Shown here one piece after another: positions 29,336 to 38,332 of a stretch of 64,000 nucleotides of DNA. The stretch's first letter is position 1. The number at the start of each line of letters is the position of its first letter. The notes beneath the pieces were generated by a model, which made no database searches, was not told the DNA's origin, and worked only from the letters and a program-made list of their open reading frames with translations. The translations under genes and the position numbers were made by a program. The stretch is taken from assembly GCF_000381765.1 (NCBI RefSeq), contig NZ_KB907080.1, forward strand, positions 1 to 64,000, written 5' to 3'. This DNA comes from [Zimmermannella] faecalis ATCC 13722. GTDB lineage: Bacteria; Actinomycetota; Actinomycetes; Actinomycetales; Microbacteriaceae.

Positions 29336-31105
29336 CTAGTTGTCGGGCTCGTGCCGCGGCAGCGCGAGCACTCGCTCGGGCGCTTCGTCGCCGCGGCCCT
29401 TCGGCTTGTGCCGCACGGGCGGCTTCTTGCCCTCGGGCGCCGACCGACCCGCGACGCGATACGGCTCGAACATGCCCATCTGGTCGGGATGCACGCGGGC
29501 GCGCAGGTGCGTGCCGTCGGTGTCGTGCGTCTCGCGGAGCACACCGCCCTGATCGTGCAGGAGCGAGACGAGGTCGCCGCGACCGTAGGGCAGCACGAGC
29601 TCCACCTCGATTTCGCGCACCGGCAGCATCTCGGCGATGCGCTCCTGCAGCTCTTCGATACCCTCGCCCGTGCGCGCGGAGACGAACACCGAGTTCGGCT
29701 CGAGTGTGCGGAGCGCAAGCCGGGTGTCGTGGTCGACGAGGTCGGCCTTGTTGAAGGCGATCAGCTCGGGAATGTCGCGAGAGTCGATCTCGGCGATCAC
29801 CTCGCGCACCGTGCGGATCTGCCCCGCGGGGTCGGGGTGGCTCGCGTCGACGACGTGCACGAGCACGTCGGAGTCGGCGACCTCCTCGAGCGTCGAACGG
29901 AACGCCTCGACGAGCTGGTGCGGCAGGTTGCGCACGAATCCGACCGTGTCGGCGAGCGTGTACGGCCGCCCCTCGGGAGTTTCCGTGCGGCGCACGGTCG
30001 CGTCGAGCGTCGCGAACAGCTGGTTCTCGACGAGCACGCCGGCGCGCGTGATGCGGTTGAGCAACGACGACTTGCCGGCGTTCGTGTATCCCGCGATCGC
30101 GACCGACGGCACGAGATTGCGGCCACGCTCGGCGCGCTTCGTGTCGCGTGAGGTCTTCATACCGGCGATCTGCCGCCGGAGCTTCGACATGCGGGTGTGG
30201 ATGCGGCGGCGGTCGAGCTCGATCTTCGTCTCACCGGGGCCGCGCGAACCCATACCGGCGCCGGCCGAACCCACCTGGCCACCGGCCTGGCGCGACATCG
30301 ATTCACCCCAACCGCGCAGGCGCGGGAGCATGTACTCGAGCTGCGCGAGCTCGACCTGCGCCTTACCCTCGCGGCTCTTTGCGTGCTGGCTAAAGATGTC
30401 GAGAATGACGGCAGTGCGGTCGATGACCTTCACCTTGACACGGTCTTCGAGCGCGCGGCGCTGCGACGGTGCGAGCTCGGTGTCGGCAACGACGGTGTCG
30501 GCACCCGCCTCGCGCACGATGTCGGCGAGCTCGTCGACCTTGCCGCGGCCGAGATACGTCGCCGCGTCGGGATTCGGGCGGCGCTGCAGCACGCCGTCGA
30601 GCACGACGGCGCCGGCCGTCTCACAGAGGGCCGCGAGCTCGCGCATCGAGTTCTCGGCGTCGTCGATCGTGCCGGCGCGGTACACGCCGATGAGCACGAC
30701 CTTCTCGAGGCGAACCTGGCGGTACTCGACCTCGGTGACGTCTTCGAGCTCGGTCGACAGCCCGTCGAGGTGCTGCAGCGAGCGCCGTTCCTCGCGCTCG
30801 AGCTGCAGGCCGTCGGCATCCGACGACGAGGTTGTCGTCGCGTCCTGGAGCGACGTCGCGCGGCGGTCGTCGCGGAACATCGTCGTACGGGCGCGATTGG
30901 GTTCGCCGCTCGCGAGCACGCGATCGAGGAGTGACTCGGTGGGGTCGGTGCCGGCAAGGCGCGCGATTACCGCATCAGCCTCGGGGGCAGGGTCGGCCTG
31001 CGGCGGACGTCGGAACGCCGCCGTCTCGTGGTCGCCCGCGGCCGCATCGTCGCGGTCGAATTCGGGACTCGTTGCGCCGTTGGCGCCGGAAACATCGTCG
31101 TGCAT
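29336..31105 (-). CDS. hflX: Ribosome-associated GTPase HflX
   Basis: GTPase that splits stalled or hibernating ribosomes and, in mycobacteria, affects macrolide-lincosamide tolerance. The 589-residue product has an N-terminal HflX domain (about 130-330, with GRGKVDELADIV and the GSRGPGETKIELDRRRI helix), the G1 motif GYTNAGKSS (339-347), DTVGFVRNLPHQLVEAF (G3) and NKADL (G4). Residues 1-120 are an acidic, probably disordered extension, which makes the protein longer than the usual 430-500. ATG 31105 has GGAG only 1 nt away and TATGCT 9 nt away, so a leaderless mRNA is possible. Confidence 0.94.
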   Translation of the reverse strand: MHDDVSGANGATSPEFDRDDAAAGDHETAAFRRPPQADPAPEADAVIARLAGTDPTESLLDRVLASGEPNRARTTMFRDDRRATSLQDATTTSSSDADGLQLEREERRSLQHLDGLSTELEDVTEVEYRQVRLEKVVLIGVYRAGTIDDAENSMRELAALCETAGAVVLDGVLQRRPNPDAATYLGRGKVDELADIVREAGADTVVADTELAPSQRRALEDRVKVKVIDRTAVILDIFSQHAKSREGKAQVELAQLEYMLPRLRGWGESMSRQAGGQVGSAGAGMGSRGPGETKIELDRRRIHTRMSKLRRQIAGMKTSRDTKRAERGRNLVPSVAIAGYTNAGKSSLLNRITRAGVLVENQLFATLDATVRRTETPEGRPYTLADTVGFVRNLPHQLVEAFRSTLEEVADSDVLVHVVDASHPDPAGQIRTVREVIAEIDSRDIPELIAFNKADLVDHDTRLALRTLEPNSVFVSARTGEGIEELQERIAEMLPVREIEVELVLPYGRGDLVSLLHDQGGVLRETHDTDGTHLRARVHPDQMGMFEPYRVAGRSAPEGKKPPVRHKPKGRGDEAPERVLALPRHEPDN

Positions 31106-31142
31106 GCTCCTGCCAGCATAGGCGCTGCGCTACGTTCGAGAT

Positions 31143-31751
31143 ATGTCTGAGCACTACTTCGCCGAGCAGCCCACAGCGAACGCCGAGCAGCGCGACATCG
31201 AGGTCACCCTGCGCGGGCACGCCGTGACGGTCGCGACCGCGAACGCCGTGTTCTCGGCCGACCGGCTCGACAAGGCCACGCGCATCCTGCTCGACGAGGT
31301 GCCCGAGCCGCCCGCGACCGGCGCGGCCCTCGACATCGGCTGCGGCTGGGGGCCCATCAGCCTGAGCCTCGGGCTCGCCGCGCCCGACCTCGACGTGTGG
31401 GCGCTCGACGTGAACGAGCGCGCCCTCGAGCTCACCGCGACGAACGCGCGCCGGCTCGGGCTCGAGCGCGTGCGCGCCGTCCGGGCGGCCGACGTGCCGA
31501 CCGACCTCGAATTCGACGTCATCTGGTCGAATCCGCCGATTCGCATCGGCAAGGCGGCGCTCGACGCCCTCATGTTCGAGTGGCTCCCGCGGCTTGCCCC
31601 GGGCGGCCAGGCGTGGCTCGTCGTCGGCAAGAATCTCGGCGCCGACTCGCTGCAGCGCCGCCTCGCCGACGGACTCGGCGACGGCTACACGGTGTCGCGA
31701 CCGACGACGCAGGGCGGGTTCCGCATCCTGCTCGTCGAACGCGACGCGTAG
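31143..31751 (+). CDS. Class I SAM methyltransferase, RsmC-like
   Basis: The 202-residue protein is a single methyltransferase domain. Motif I is LDIGCGWGPISLSL (64-77) and motif IV is SNPPIRIGK, which resembles the NPPFHxG motif of RsmC and RlmG, enzymes that methylate exocyclic amino groups of guanine in rRNA. The target is therefore probably a guanine in rRNA, but this is inference. TACGTT ends 6 nt before the ATG at 31143, consistent with leaderless expression divergent from hflX. Confidence 0.85.
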   Translation: MSEHYFAEQPTANAEQRDIEVTLRGHAVTVATANAVFSADRLDKATRILLDEVPEPPATGAALDIGCGWGPISLSLGLAAPDLDVWALDVNERALELTATNARRLGLERVRAVRAADVPTDLEFDVIWSNPPIRIGKAALDALMFEWLPRLAPGGQAWLVVGKNLGADSLQRRLADGLGDGYTVSRPTTQGGFRILLVERDA

Positions 31752-31785
31752 CCGGAACCCGTAGGGAACACCGCCGCCCTGGCTC

Positions 31786-32763
31786 CTAGGTTGTGAGCAC
31801 GGATTCGAGGCGGGCGTAGCTCGCCTCCATGCCGTCGACCATGCCCGTGGCGAGCACTGTGTCGCGCAGTTCGTTGTTCGGGTACTCGATCATGAGCGTG
31901 AGCAGCGTGGCGCCGTCTTCCTCATAGAACGTGAGGTCGTTCACCGTGCCCTCGCCGGGCATTCCGACCATGCGCTCGGTTGTGACGAGGCGGTGCTGCG
32001 GGTCGATGAACAGCAGCTCGCCCTCGAAACCGAACGGCTCGCCTTCCGTGTCGCCGACCGGCTTCCACGAGGTGAGGTACTTCGCGCCGACCGTGGTCGT
32101 GAACTCGACCTCGTCAACCTCCCAGCCGTCGGGCCCGTACATCCACTTTCGAATGAGTTCCGGCTCGGTGTACGCGCGCCACACTGCCGAGGCGGGGCCG
32201 TTGATGAGGCGCTGCACACGCACGAGCGTGTCGCTGAGCAGCTCGTGCTGCGTGCCCTTGCCTGTGAAAAACTCGCGGAGGTCGTGGAGCACCGTGTCGA
32301 GCTGGTTGAACGCGAGCGTCGATCCTTCGATGGCACCCATCGCAACGACCTGCTCGAGCGCTTCGACCGACTCGAAGTACGTTACGTTCGTGAACTTCGT
32401 GCCGGTGCCAATCGGCGCGAATTCGTATGTGACGCGCATCTGGGGCATCTCGGTGTTGACGTTGCCGCTGTCGTCGGTGAACGAATCGAGCACGGTGAAG
32501 CTCGTGCCCTCGTTCACTTCGACAAACTCCCACTGCCCCGCCGCGAGCTCTCCGTTCGGACCGGTCATGTGATAGCGGGCGCGCCCTCCGGGCTGGAGGT
32601 CGAACTCGGTGAAGGTGGCGGGCCAGGTCGGCGGGCCGAAAAAGCGGCTGAGTTGCTCGGGTGTCGTGAAGGCAGCCCAGACGCGGGCGACCGGGGCGTC
32701 AAATTCCGCCTCGAGCGTCGTCGTGAGTGCCTCGGCGTCGGTGATGAAGTTGGTGACGGGCAT
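31786..32763 (-). CDS. Tandem SRPBCC (AHSA1-type) domain protein
   Basis: The 325-residue protein contains two START/SRPBCC domains of the Aha1-C-terminal type. The first is at about 15-160 (FDAPVARVWAAFTTPEQLSRFFGP) and the second at about 185-320 (INGPASAVWRAYTEPELIRKWMYGPDGWEV). These domains form hydrophobic pockets, and the ligand is unknown. Such proteins are typically encoded beside an ArsR-type regulator, as here (58 nt downstream). ATG 32763 has AAAGGA at a 6-nt spacing. The two halves differ substantially, so the fusion is not a recent duplication. Confidence 0.88.
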   Translation of the reverse strand: MPVTNFITDAEALTTTLEAEFDAPVARVWAAFTTPEQLSRFFGPPTWPATFTEFDLQPGGRARYHMTGPNGELAAGQWEFVEVNEGTSFTVLDSFTDDSGNVNTEMPQMRVTYEFAPIGTGTKFTNVTYFESVEALEQVVAMGAIEGSTLAFNQLDTVLHDLREFFTGKGTQHELLSDTLVRVQRLINGPASAVWRAYTEPELIRKWMYGPDGWEVDEVEFTTTVGAKYLTSWKPVGDTEGEPFGFEGELLFIDPQHRLVTTERMVGMPGEGTVNDLTFYEEDGATLLTLMIEYPNNELRDTVLATGMVDGMEASYARLESVLTT

Positions 32764-32821
32764 TGCGGATCCTTTGTTCAGCGTCGGCGGTGACGCGCGT
32801 TGGGTTCAGGATGCGGTGGTT

Positions 32822-33175
32822 TCAGGATGCGGTCGAGTCGGGCGCCTCGGCGAGCAGCGCGTCGAGGCGGTCGATGCGGTCGCGCCACATTCGCTCGTAC
32901 TCGGCGAGCAGGGCACGGGTGTTCGCGATCAGGTCGGGGTTCGCTCGGATGCGTCGTTCGCGCCCCTCGGCGCGCTTGATGATGAGTTCGGCCGATTCGA
33001 GCACCGCGACGTGCTTCTGCACGGCCGCGAACGACATCGAGTACTCCCCCGCGAGCTGCGAGACCGACTGCTCCTCGGCGAGGGTGCGCCGAAGAATGTC
33101 ACGCCGGGTCTGCTGCGACAGTGCGTGGAAAATGCGATCGAGGTGCGCATCGTCGAGAGCGGAATATACAACCAT
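32822..33175 (-). CDS. ArsR-family transcriptional regulator
   Basis: Winged-helix repressor of 117 residues, with the HTH at about 33-75 (SVSQLAGEYSMSFAAVQKHVAVLESAELI). There are no metal-binding CXC motifs, so it is of the non-metal group often paired with AHSA1 proteins. It likely controls itself and the downstream SRPBCC gene. The ATG at 33175 lies inside a GGTT/AACC repeat that could be its operator. The mRNA appears leaderless (see promoter at 33184-33212). Confidence 0.88.
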   Translation of the reverse strand: MVVYSALDDAHLDRIFHALSQQTRRDILRRTLAEEQSVSQLAGEYSMSFAAVQKHVAVLESAELIIKRAEGRERRIRANPDLIANTRALLAEYERMWRDRIDRLDALLAEAPDSTAS

Positions 33176-33212
33176 TTGGTTTCACATTAGGTTGTGTCCC
33201 GTCGGCCCACAA
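33170..33212 (-). promoter_or_regulatory. Leaderless promoter and putative operator of the arsR gene
   Basis: On the minus strand, TTGTGG (33212-33207), 17 nt, then TAATGT (33189-33184) ends 8 nt before the ATG. ACAACC (33168-33173) and GGTTGT (33190-33195), plus the palindrome AACCATTTGGTT (33170-33181), surround the start and make a likely autoregulatory site. Confidence 0.55.
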
Positions 33213-33294
33213 GCGCCGGTTGCTGGCAATGCCCTGTACGACGGCAGTCAAGCGGAGCCGCTGCGGCCGCCGCGCCTCGTGCGTCCTGCAGCAC

Positions 33295-33663
33295 TCAAAG
33301 CAACAATCGCAGGAGGGCGCTCGAGAACTCGAGCTGATAAGGCAGCTCCGCGAGCTCCTCCTCAGCCAACACGAGACCACGCTCCGAGGCCGCCCGAGCA
33401 ATCCGACCCCGGTCAGGGAATTCTCCGACCTCTGCGTCCCCCTCGGCGCGCAGCGCTCCAACGGCATGCTCGACCGCCTCCGGCAGGGTGAGTGGTTCTC
33501 CGAGCGACGAAACGGTGAACCCTCGAGTCTCATCAACATCAGCGCGGTCACCCGATGCGAAGGCGAGGAACTCGGTAATGCTCACACTGAGCAACTCCCC
33601 CTCAACCTGTCGCCCCAATTCACACCTCGCACCAAGTGCAATTGGCTTGTCACCTACCGGCAT
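33295..33663 (-). CDS. Hypothetical protein, atypical codon use
   Basis: An open frame of 122 codons encodes an acidic, Ala/Leu/Glu-rich protein with no signal peptide or membrane segment. I do not recognise the family. The C-terminal third (RIARAASERGLVLAEEELAELPYQLEF) is a plausible helical pair. Third-codon-position GC is clearly lower than in neighbouring genes, and no Shine-Dalgarno precedes the ATG at 33663, so it may be a recently acquired gene or a chance ORF. A GTG start inside (for example near VSITEFLAF) is also possible. Confidence 0.4.
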   Translation of the reverse strand: MPVGDKPIALGARCELGRQVEGELLSVSITEFLAFASGDRADVDETRGFTVSSLGEPLTLPEAVEHAVGALRAEGDAEVGEFPDRGRIARAASERGLVLAEEELAELPYQLEFSSALLRLLL

Positions 33664-34159
33664 CGAACAACCCAGACCACGCTAAACGCCATTGCCCACC
33701 TCGGCCCCAATTGATGACGGCTCTCCTGCCGAGGGCATTCTCGACCAATTCATTAGCTCACCAATCCAATGTCCGGGTTCACGACATAAGCGACAACTTG
33801 AACGCGACACCCGGGTCGGAACATCGGCGACACTTCCGCATCCGATACACGCAGATGCAGTGGGAAACCCGGCCACCCTCATCGCGAACTGACGGCAACT
33901 TGCGGCGATTTCAGCGGAATCGTTGCGAATTGCCGTCAGTTAGCGGAGGTAGGGATGGGTCGAGGGGCGAGTGGCAGGGGCGAAAACGCAATGAGGCGGG
34001 ACCCGAACTGTCGCTCATGTCCCGACCCATCACGACCTTGCCATTCCACGATTCGAACCGCTGTCAACTTGGCACACAATTCAAGTTTCGAATTTCCGGC
34101 CGGACGGAAGCAGTTGCAGTTATGGAATTTCCGCGGGCGCGGTGGGCCCGTTGGTGCGC
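33664..34159. other. Lower-GC intergenic stretch with hairpin
   Basis: About 500 nt with no supported gene; base composition is visibly lower in GC than the flanks. Two overlapping 66-codon ORFs on opposite strands (about 33682-33892) cannot both be real and neither has recognisable homology. A 12-bp perfect inverted repeat (AACTGACGGCAA at 33887-33898 with 33930-33941) extends inward in plus-strand RNA through further A-U, G-C and G-U pairs to about 23 pairs. It may be a remnant of a lost gene or mobile segment. Confidence 0.5.
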
Positions 34160-36325
34160 TTACGCAGTGGTGCGACGGCGCAGCAGGAGCAGCGCGCCAA
34201 CACCGATCACCGCTGCGGCGGCGAGCCCAAGCGGCAGCACCTGCGCGCCAGTGGAGGCGAGCGAGTCGCCCGCGTCATTCTTGCCGTTCGCCGGCTGCGT
34301 TGCTGCCACGTCGTCGGTGGTTTCCGGAGCGTCGCTCGCGCCCGCGGTGGCGGTCGGCTCGGCAGTGTCGGTCGGCGGCGCGGGTGCAGTCGGTGCCGAG
34401 CCCGCCTCGACGGCGAGCGGCACGCGCACGACCGTGCCGGCCTCGGCCACGGTGAGCTCGATCGTCCAGTCGCCGGCGGCCACCTCGGGCACTTCGAACG
34501 AGACCTGCGCCGCGCCATCGGCGGCCGCGAACATACCGACCTCGACGCGCTCACCATCGGCCGACACGATTTCCGCCGTCACTGACGTCGCGAGCGGCGT
34601 GCCGGCCGACGTGAGGTCGAGGTCGCCGAGCGTGAACTCGACCTGCGCGCCGGGCGCGAGCGGCGCATCCGGGGTCCCGCTCACCTGCGCGGTGCGGCGC
34701 GCGAAGTCGGGCAGGAACGGCTCGCCGTCGATCGACGCCTCGAACGCGTCGCGGAGCATGTCGAGGTCGATCCGGCCCGTGTCGGTGCTCGACACCGCGT
34801 CTTGGAACACGGGGAAGCCCGTCGTGCCGCTCGCGAGGAAGCCGTACGTGATGATGCCGTACGTCGCGTCGGGGTCGATCGGCGCGCCCTCGTAGTAGAG
34901 ATCGACGACCTTGTTCCCGACCTCAGCCTCGGGGTCGTACGTGTAGGTGAGGTTGCTCGAGAACGAGATGTGGCTGTAGCTGCCGTCGTCGTGGAACTGC
35001 TGCTCGATGAGCGTGCGCACCTGCTCGCCCGTGAGCTCAACGACGAACTGGTTGTTCACGAACGGCATGACCGACTGGAGCTCCGAGTAGCTCACGACCC
35101 CGTCGGCGCCGGCCATGAGGTCGGCGCGCACGCCGCCCGCGTTGCCCATGCCGATGTCGGCGCCGTACTGCTCCCCCTGCTCGAGCATGAGGTCGGTGAT
35201 GAGGTTGCCGAGGGCCGACTCGCCGGGGTAGGTCGTGTCGTCGGCCGCCACGCCCTCGCGGGTGATGTCGGCGCCGATCGTGCCCACCTGCACCTCGCCG
35301 AGCACGGCGGCCTCGTCGAGCGCGGCGGTGACGATGTCGTCCACCTCGGCGACGACGGGATACGTCGCAATGAGCTCGTCGACCGGGGTGTCGGTGCGCG
35401 GGCGCAGCTCACTCGTGAAGTCGACGACCTCGCCCGAGGCCGGGTCGTACGTGACCTCGATCACCGCGATGTTGTTCATGTACTCGCCGGTCTGCACGAC
35501 GGGTCGGGTCGCGCCGGTCTCCTCGACCGTGTCGACCCAGTTGTAGACGCGGTGCGTGTGCGCGTTGAGCACGACGTCGACGTCAGCGGTGAGCTCGGTG
35601 TCGATGTCCTGCATCAGGCCCGGGTTCGCGCGGGCGGAGTCCCAGGTCGCGCCGTCGGGCTCGCCCGCGGTCGCGCCGTCGTGGAAGTCGGCTACGAGAA
35701 TGTCGACGTCGTCCTTGATCTGCTCGGCGACGCGGTTGACTGCCTCGACCTCGTCGCCGACCGTGAGGCCGTCGATCGCGTCGGCCGACACGAGGGTCGC
35801 GAGATCTGCCGGCGCGGTGCCGATGACGCCGATGCGCAGGCCGCCGCGCTCGATGATGCGGTACTCGTCGAGCACCGTGTCGCCGTTGGCGTCGTAGAGG
35901 TTCGCGGCGAGCAGCGGCTGGCCGAGGTACTCCTCGATGCGGGCGACGTCGTCCATGCCCTTGTCGAACTCGTGGTTGCCCGCGGCCGTCGCGTCGACGC
36001 CGATCGCGTTCAACACGTCCATGATCGGCTCGTCGTCGGCGATCGACGACGCGAACAGGCTTGCGCCCTGGTTGTCACCGGCGCTGATGAGCACGGAGTC
36101 GGGGTTCTCGGCACGCGCCTCCTCGATCGTGCCGGCCCACGGCACCGTCATGCCGCCGATGCGGCCGTGCACGTCGTTGATCGAAATGAGCTGCACCGTG
36201 ACGGTGCCGTCGTCATTCACGGTCGTGGCGGCGGGATGCTCGGCGGCCTGCGAGATCGCGGGGAAGCTTCCCGCGAGCAGGGCGGCCGCGAACAGGCCCG
36301 AAGCGAACTTGGCTGAGGTGCGCAC
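34160..36325 (-). CDS. Secreted, wall-anchored 5'-nucleotidase / UDP-sugar hydrolase
   Basis: Extracellular metallophosphoesterase that releases nucleosides and phosphate from nucleotides. GTG 36325 is chosen because AAAAGGAG lies 5 nt upstream; it gives 721 residues with a Sec signal peptide (about 1-28, SQAAEH). Calcineurin-like motifs are DVHG (51-54), GDNQG (83-87), GNHEFDKG (116-123) and NAHTHR. A 5'-nucleotidase C-terminal domain follows (about 330-520, GNAGGVRADL). The C-terminus has a Thr/Pro/Ala-rich linker, LASTG (689-693), a hydrophobic segment and RRRTTA, i.e. a sortase signal of the LAXTG kind. Phosphate scavenging is a likely role. Confidence 0.92.
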   Translation of the reverse strand: MRTSAKFASGLFAAALLAGSFPAISQAAEHPAATTVNDDGTVTVQLISINDVHGRIGGMTVPWAGTIEEARAENPDSVLISAGDNQGASLFASSIADDEPIMDVLNAIGVDATAAGNHEFDKGMDDVARIEEYLGQPLLAANLYDANGDTVLDEYRIIERGGLRIGVIGTAPADLATLVSADAIDGLTVGDEVEAVNRVAEQIKDDVDILVADFHDGATAGEPDGATWDSARANPGLMQDIDTELTADVDVVLNAHTHRVYNWVDTVEETGATRPVVQTGEYMNNIAVIEVTYDPASGEVVDFTSELRPRTDTPVDELIATYPVVAEVDDIVTAALDEAAVLGEVQVGTIGADITREGVAADDTTYPGESALGNLITDLMLEQGEQYGADIGMGNAGGVRADLMAGADGVVSYSELQSVMPFVNNQFVVELTGEQVRTLIEQQFHDDGSYSHISFSSNLTYTYDPEAEVGNKVVDLYYEGAPIDPDATYGIITYGFLASGTTGFPVFQDAVSSTDTGRIDLDMLRDAFEASIDGEPFLPDFARRTAQVSGTPDAPLAPGAQVEFTLGDLDLTSAGTPLATSVTAEIVSADGERVEVGMFAAADGAAQVSFEVPEVAAGDWTIELTVAEAGTVVRVPLAVEAGSAPTAPAPPTDTAEPTATAGASDAPETTDDVAATQPANGKNDAGDSLASTGAQVLPLGLAAAAVIGVGALLLLRRRTTA

Positions 36326-36459
36326 GGATTCTCCTTTTCGGCGTGGTGATTCCGTCACCGTAGCCGCCGTCGGGCAACGGGATATGGCGCACCGGTAAAC
36401 GGTGAGGCGCTCCCGCTCCCCAGAGCCGGGCGGATACGCGGGTCGGCCGAGTGCGCAGG

Positions 36460-37344
36460 CTATGCCGAGAGGTCGACCACGCCGTCGAAGACGAGTTCGG
36501 CGGCGCCCGCGAGGCCGACGTGTTCGCCCTCTTCGGTGGGGAAAATCCGCACCTGGAGCGTGCCGCCGGGCACCTCGACCTGCCAGAAGTTCGGGGCGCC
36601 GGAGCCAGCCCAGTGCCGCACCGCGAGCGCGGTCGCGACGATGCCGGTGCCGCACGAGAGGGTCTCGCCGACGCCGCGCTCGTACACGCGCATCCGCACC
36701 CGGCCGACGCCGTCGCGCACGAGCGGATCGCTCGGCACGACGAACTCGACGTTCGCGCCCGCGACCGGCTCGGGGTCGAGCTCGGGGCGACGCGTGAGGT
36801 CGAGCTGCTCGAGTTCGTCGGCGCCCGCGAGCGCGACGACGACGTGCGGGTTGCCGACGTCGATGCCGAGGCCGGGCCGTGCGACGTCGAGGCGGCTCGC
36901 GTCGACGACGGGCTCGCCGCCCGCGAGTCGCCAGCGGCCGAGGTCGAGCTGGAACCCGCCGGTGCCGGTGCGCTGCACATCCTTCACCCCGGCGCGGGTC
37001 GCGATCGCGAGGGTCTCACCCGGCTCGAGCTGCGCGAACCCGCGCTCGGTCAGGAACCGCGCGTAGGCGCGCACGCCGTTGCCGCACATCTCGGCGACCG
37101 AGCCGTCGGCGTTGTAGTAGTCCATGAACCACTCGGCCTCGGGTGCGTCGGCGAGCACCGCGGCGCCCTCGGGCAGCCGTTCGCTGCGCACCGCGCGGAT
37201 GTAGCCGTCGGCGCCGACGCCGAAGTGGCGGTCGCACAGTCGCGCGATTTCGTCGGCGGTGAGCTGCAGCGCGCCGTCTGGGTCGGCGACGATGACGAAG
37301 TCGTTTCCGGTCGCCTGGGCCTTCGTGAATTCGATGCGCGTCAT
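36460..37344 (-). CDS. dapF: Diaminopimelate epimerase
   Basis: Cofactor-independent conversion of LL- to meso-DAP for lysine and peptidoglycan. The 294-residue product has the two catalytic cysteines in [11 protein letters not shown] (Cys87) and [10 protein letters not shown] (Cys231), and an N-terminal QATGNDFV motif. The start [10 protein letters not shown] at 37344 matches the family; the upstream open frame of 52 codons does not. It lies 37 nt downstream of miaA in the conserved actinobacterial miaB-miaA-dapF order. Confidence 0.96.
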   Translation of the reverse strand: MTRIEFTKAQATGNDFVIVADPDGALQLTADEIARLCDRHFGVGADGYIRAVRSERLPEGAAVLADAPEAEWFMDYYNADGSVAEMCGNGVRAYARFLTERGFAQLEPGETLAIATRAGVKDVQRTGTGGFQLDLGRWRLAGGEPVVDASRLDVARPGLGIDVGNPHVVVALAGADELEQLDLTRRPELDPEPVAGANVEFVVPSDPLVRDGVGRVRMRVYERGVGETLSCGTGIVATALAVRHWAGSGAPNFWQVEVPGGTLQVRIFPTEEGEHVGLAGAAELVFDGVVDLSA

Positions 37345-37381
37345 GCGGTCATTCTCTCGTATTCGGTTGGAACGTCGTGGG

Positions 37382-38332
37382 TCAAGCTGGCTCACCGATG
37401 CCCGCGTGCGCGAGCACCTGGGCGGCGGCGCCCGGCGCGGTGGCGTCGAGGCGCAGCGCTGAGTCGTAGCGGCGGAACCACGAGACCTGGCGACGCGCAT
37501 ACTTGCGCGTGAGCGCCTGGGCCCGCGAAATCGCCTCGGCCCGCGTTAGCTCGCCGCGCAGCTGGGCCGCGGCCTGCGCGTAGCCGATCGCCTTGCCCGC
37601 CGTCGTGTCGTCGCGCAGACCCTGTGCCACGAGCTCGGCCGTCTCGTCGAGAAGCCCATCGCGCCACATGTCGTCGACGCGCGCGTCGAGTCGCTGCACG
37701 AGCTCCGCTCGCGGCGTCTCGGCGAGCACCATCGCGGTCGGGCGCCACCAGGAGTCCTGCTCGGGCAGTTGCGCCGAGAACTTCTCGCCCGTCACCTTGA
37801 TCGCCTCGAGGGCTCGCACGACGCGGCGCCCGTTCTTCGGGTCGATGCGCGCGGCGGCCTCGGGGTCAAACTCCTGCAGCCGCCGAAACAGCATTCCTGG
37901 CCCCCACTGCTCGAGCTCGGCCTCGAGCTCGGCGCGCACCTCGGGGTCGCGCCCCGGGAACGAGAGGTCGAAGACGACCGACGCGATGTAGAGCCCCGAG
38001 CCGCCGATGAGAATCGGCACGGCGCCGCGGCTGCGAACCGCCTCGATCGTCTCGCGGGCGAGCGGCTGATACCAGGCGACCGTCGCGGGCTCGGTGACGT
38101 CGAGCACGTCGAACAGGTGGTGCGGAATCCCCCGGCGCTGCAGCGGCGGGAGCTTCGCCGTGCCGATGTCCATTCCGCGATACAGCTGCATCGCGTCGGC
38201 GTTCACGATCTCGGCCGGGCGTCTCGACCGCGCGAGCAGCTCGGCGACCTCGAGCGAGAGCCCCGTTTTCCCGGTGCCCGTCGCCCCGCCGATCACGATG
38301 AGCTCGGCGGGCTCGCGGTTCGCTACTGCCAC
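37382..38332 (-). CDS. miaA: tRNA dimethylallyltransferase
   Basis: Adds the dimethylallyl group to A37 of tRNAs reading UNN codons. The 316-residue product has the P-loop GATGTGKT (16-23), [16 protein letters not shown] and the GGSGLYI segment. I use GTG 38332 as start ([16 protein letters not shown]), which overlaps the miaB end by 10 nt. Longer frames extend into miaB without homology. Its product is the substrate for MiaB, encoded just upstream. Confidence 0.95.
   Translation of the reverse strand: MAVANREPAELIVIGGATGTGKTGLSLEVAELLARSRRPAEIVNADAMQLYRGMDIGTAKLPPLQRRGIPHHLFDVLDVTEPATVAWYQPLARETIEAVRSRGAVPILIGGSGLYIASVVFDLSFPGRDPEVRAELEAELEQWGPGMLFRRLQEFDPEAAARIDPKNGRRVVRALEAIKVTGEKFSAQLPEQDSWWRPTAMVLAETPRAELVQRLDARVDDMWRDGLLDETAELVAQGLRDDTTAGKAIGYAQAAAQLRGELTRAEAISRAQALTRKYARRQVSWFRRYDSALRLDATAPGAAAQVLAHAGIGEPA

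Noticed and set aside
33295-33663. Possible Nif11-type RiPP precursor
   Set aside because: The helical pair with EEEL resembles a Nif11 leader loosely, but there is no Gly-Gly site, no core peptide and no maturase nearby.
33682-33892. Two overlapping 66-codon ORFs on opposite strands, one with CxxC-like pairs
   Set aside because: Neither has a ribosome site or recognisable family, and the cysteine spacing is not enough to claim a zinc ribbon.
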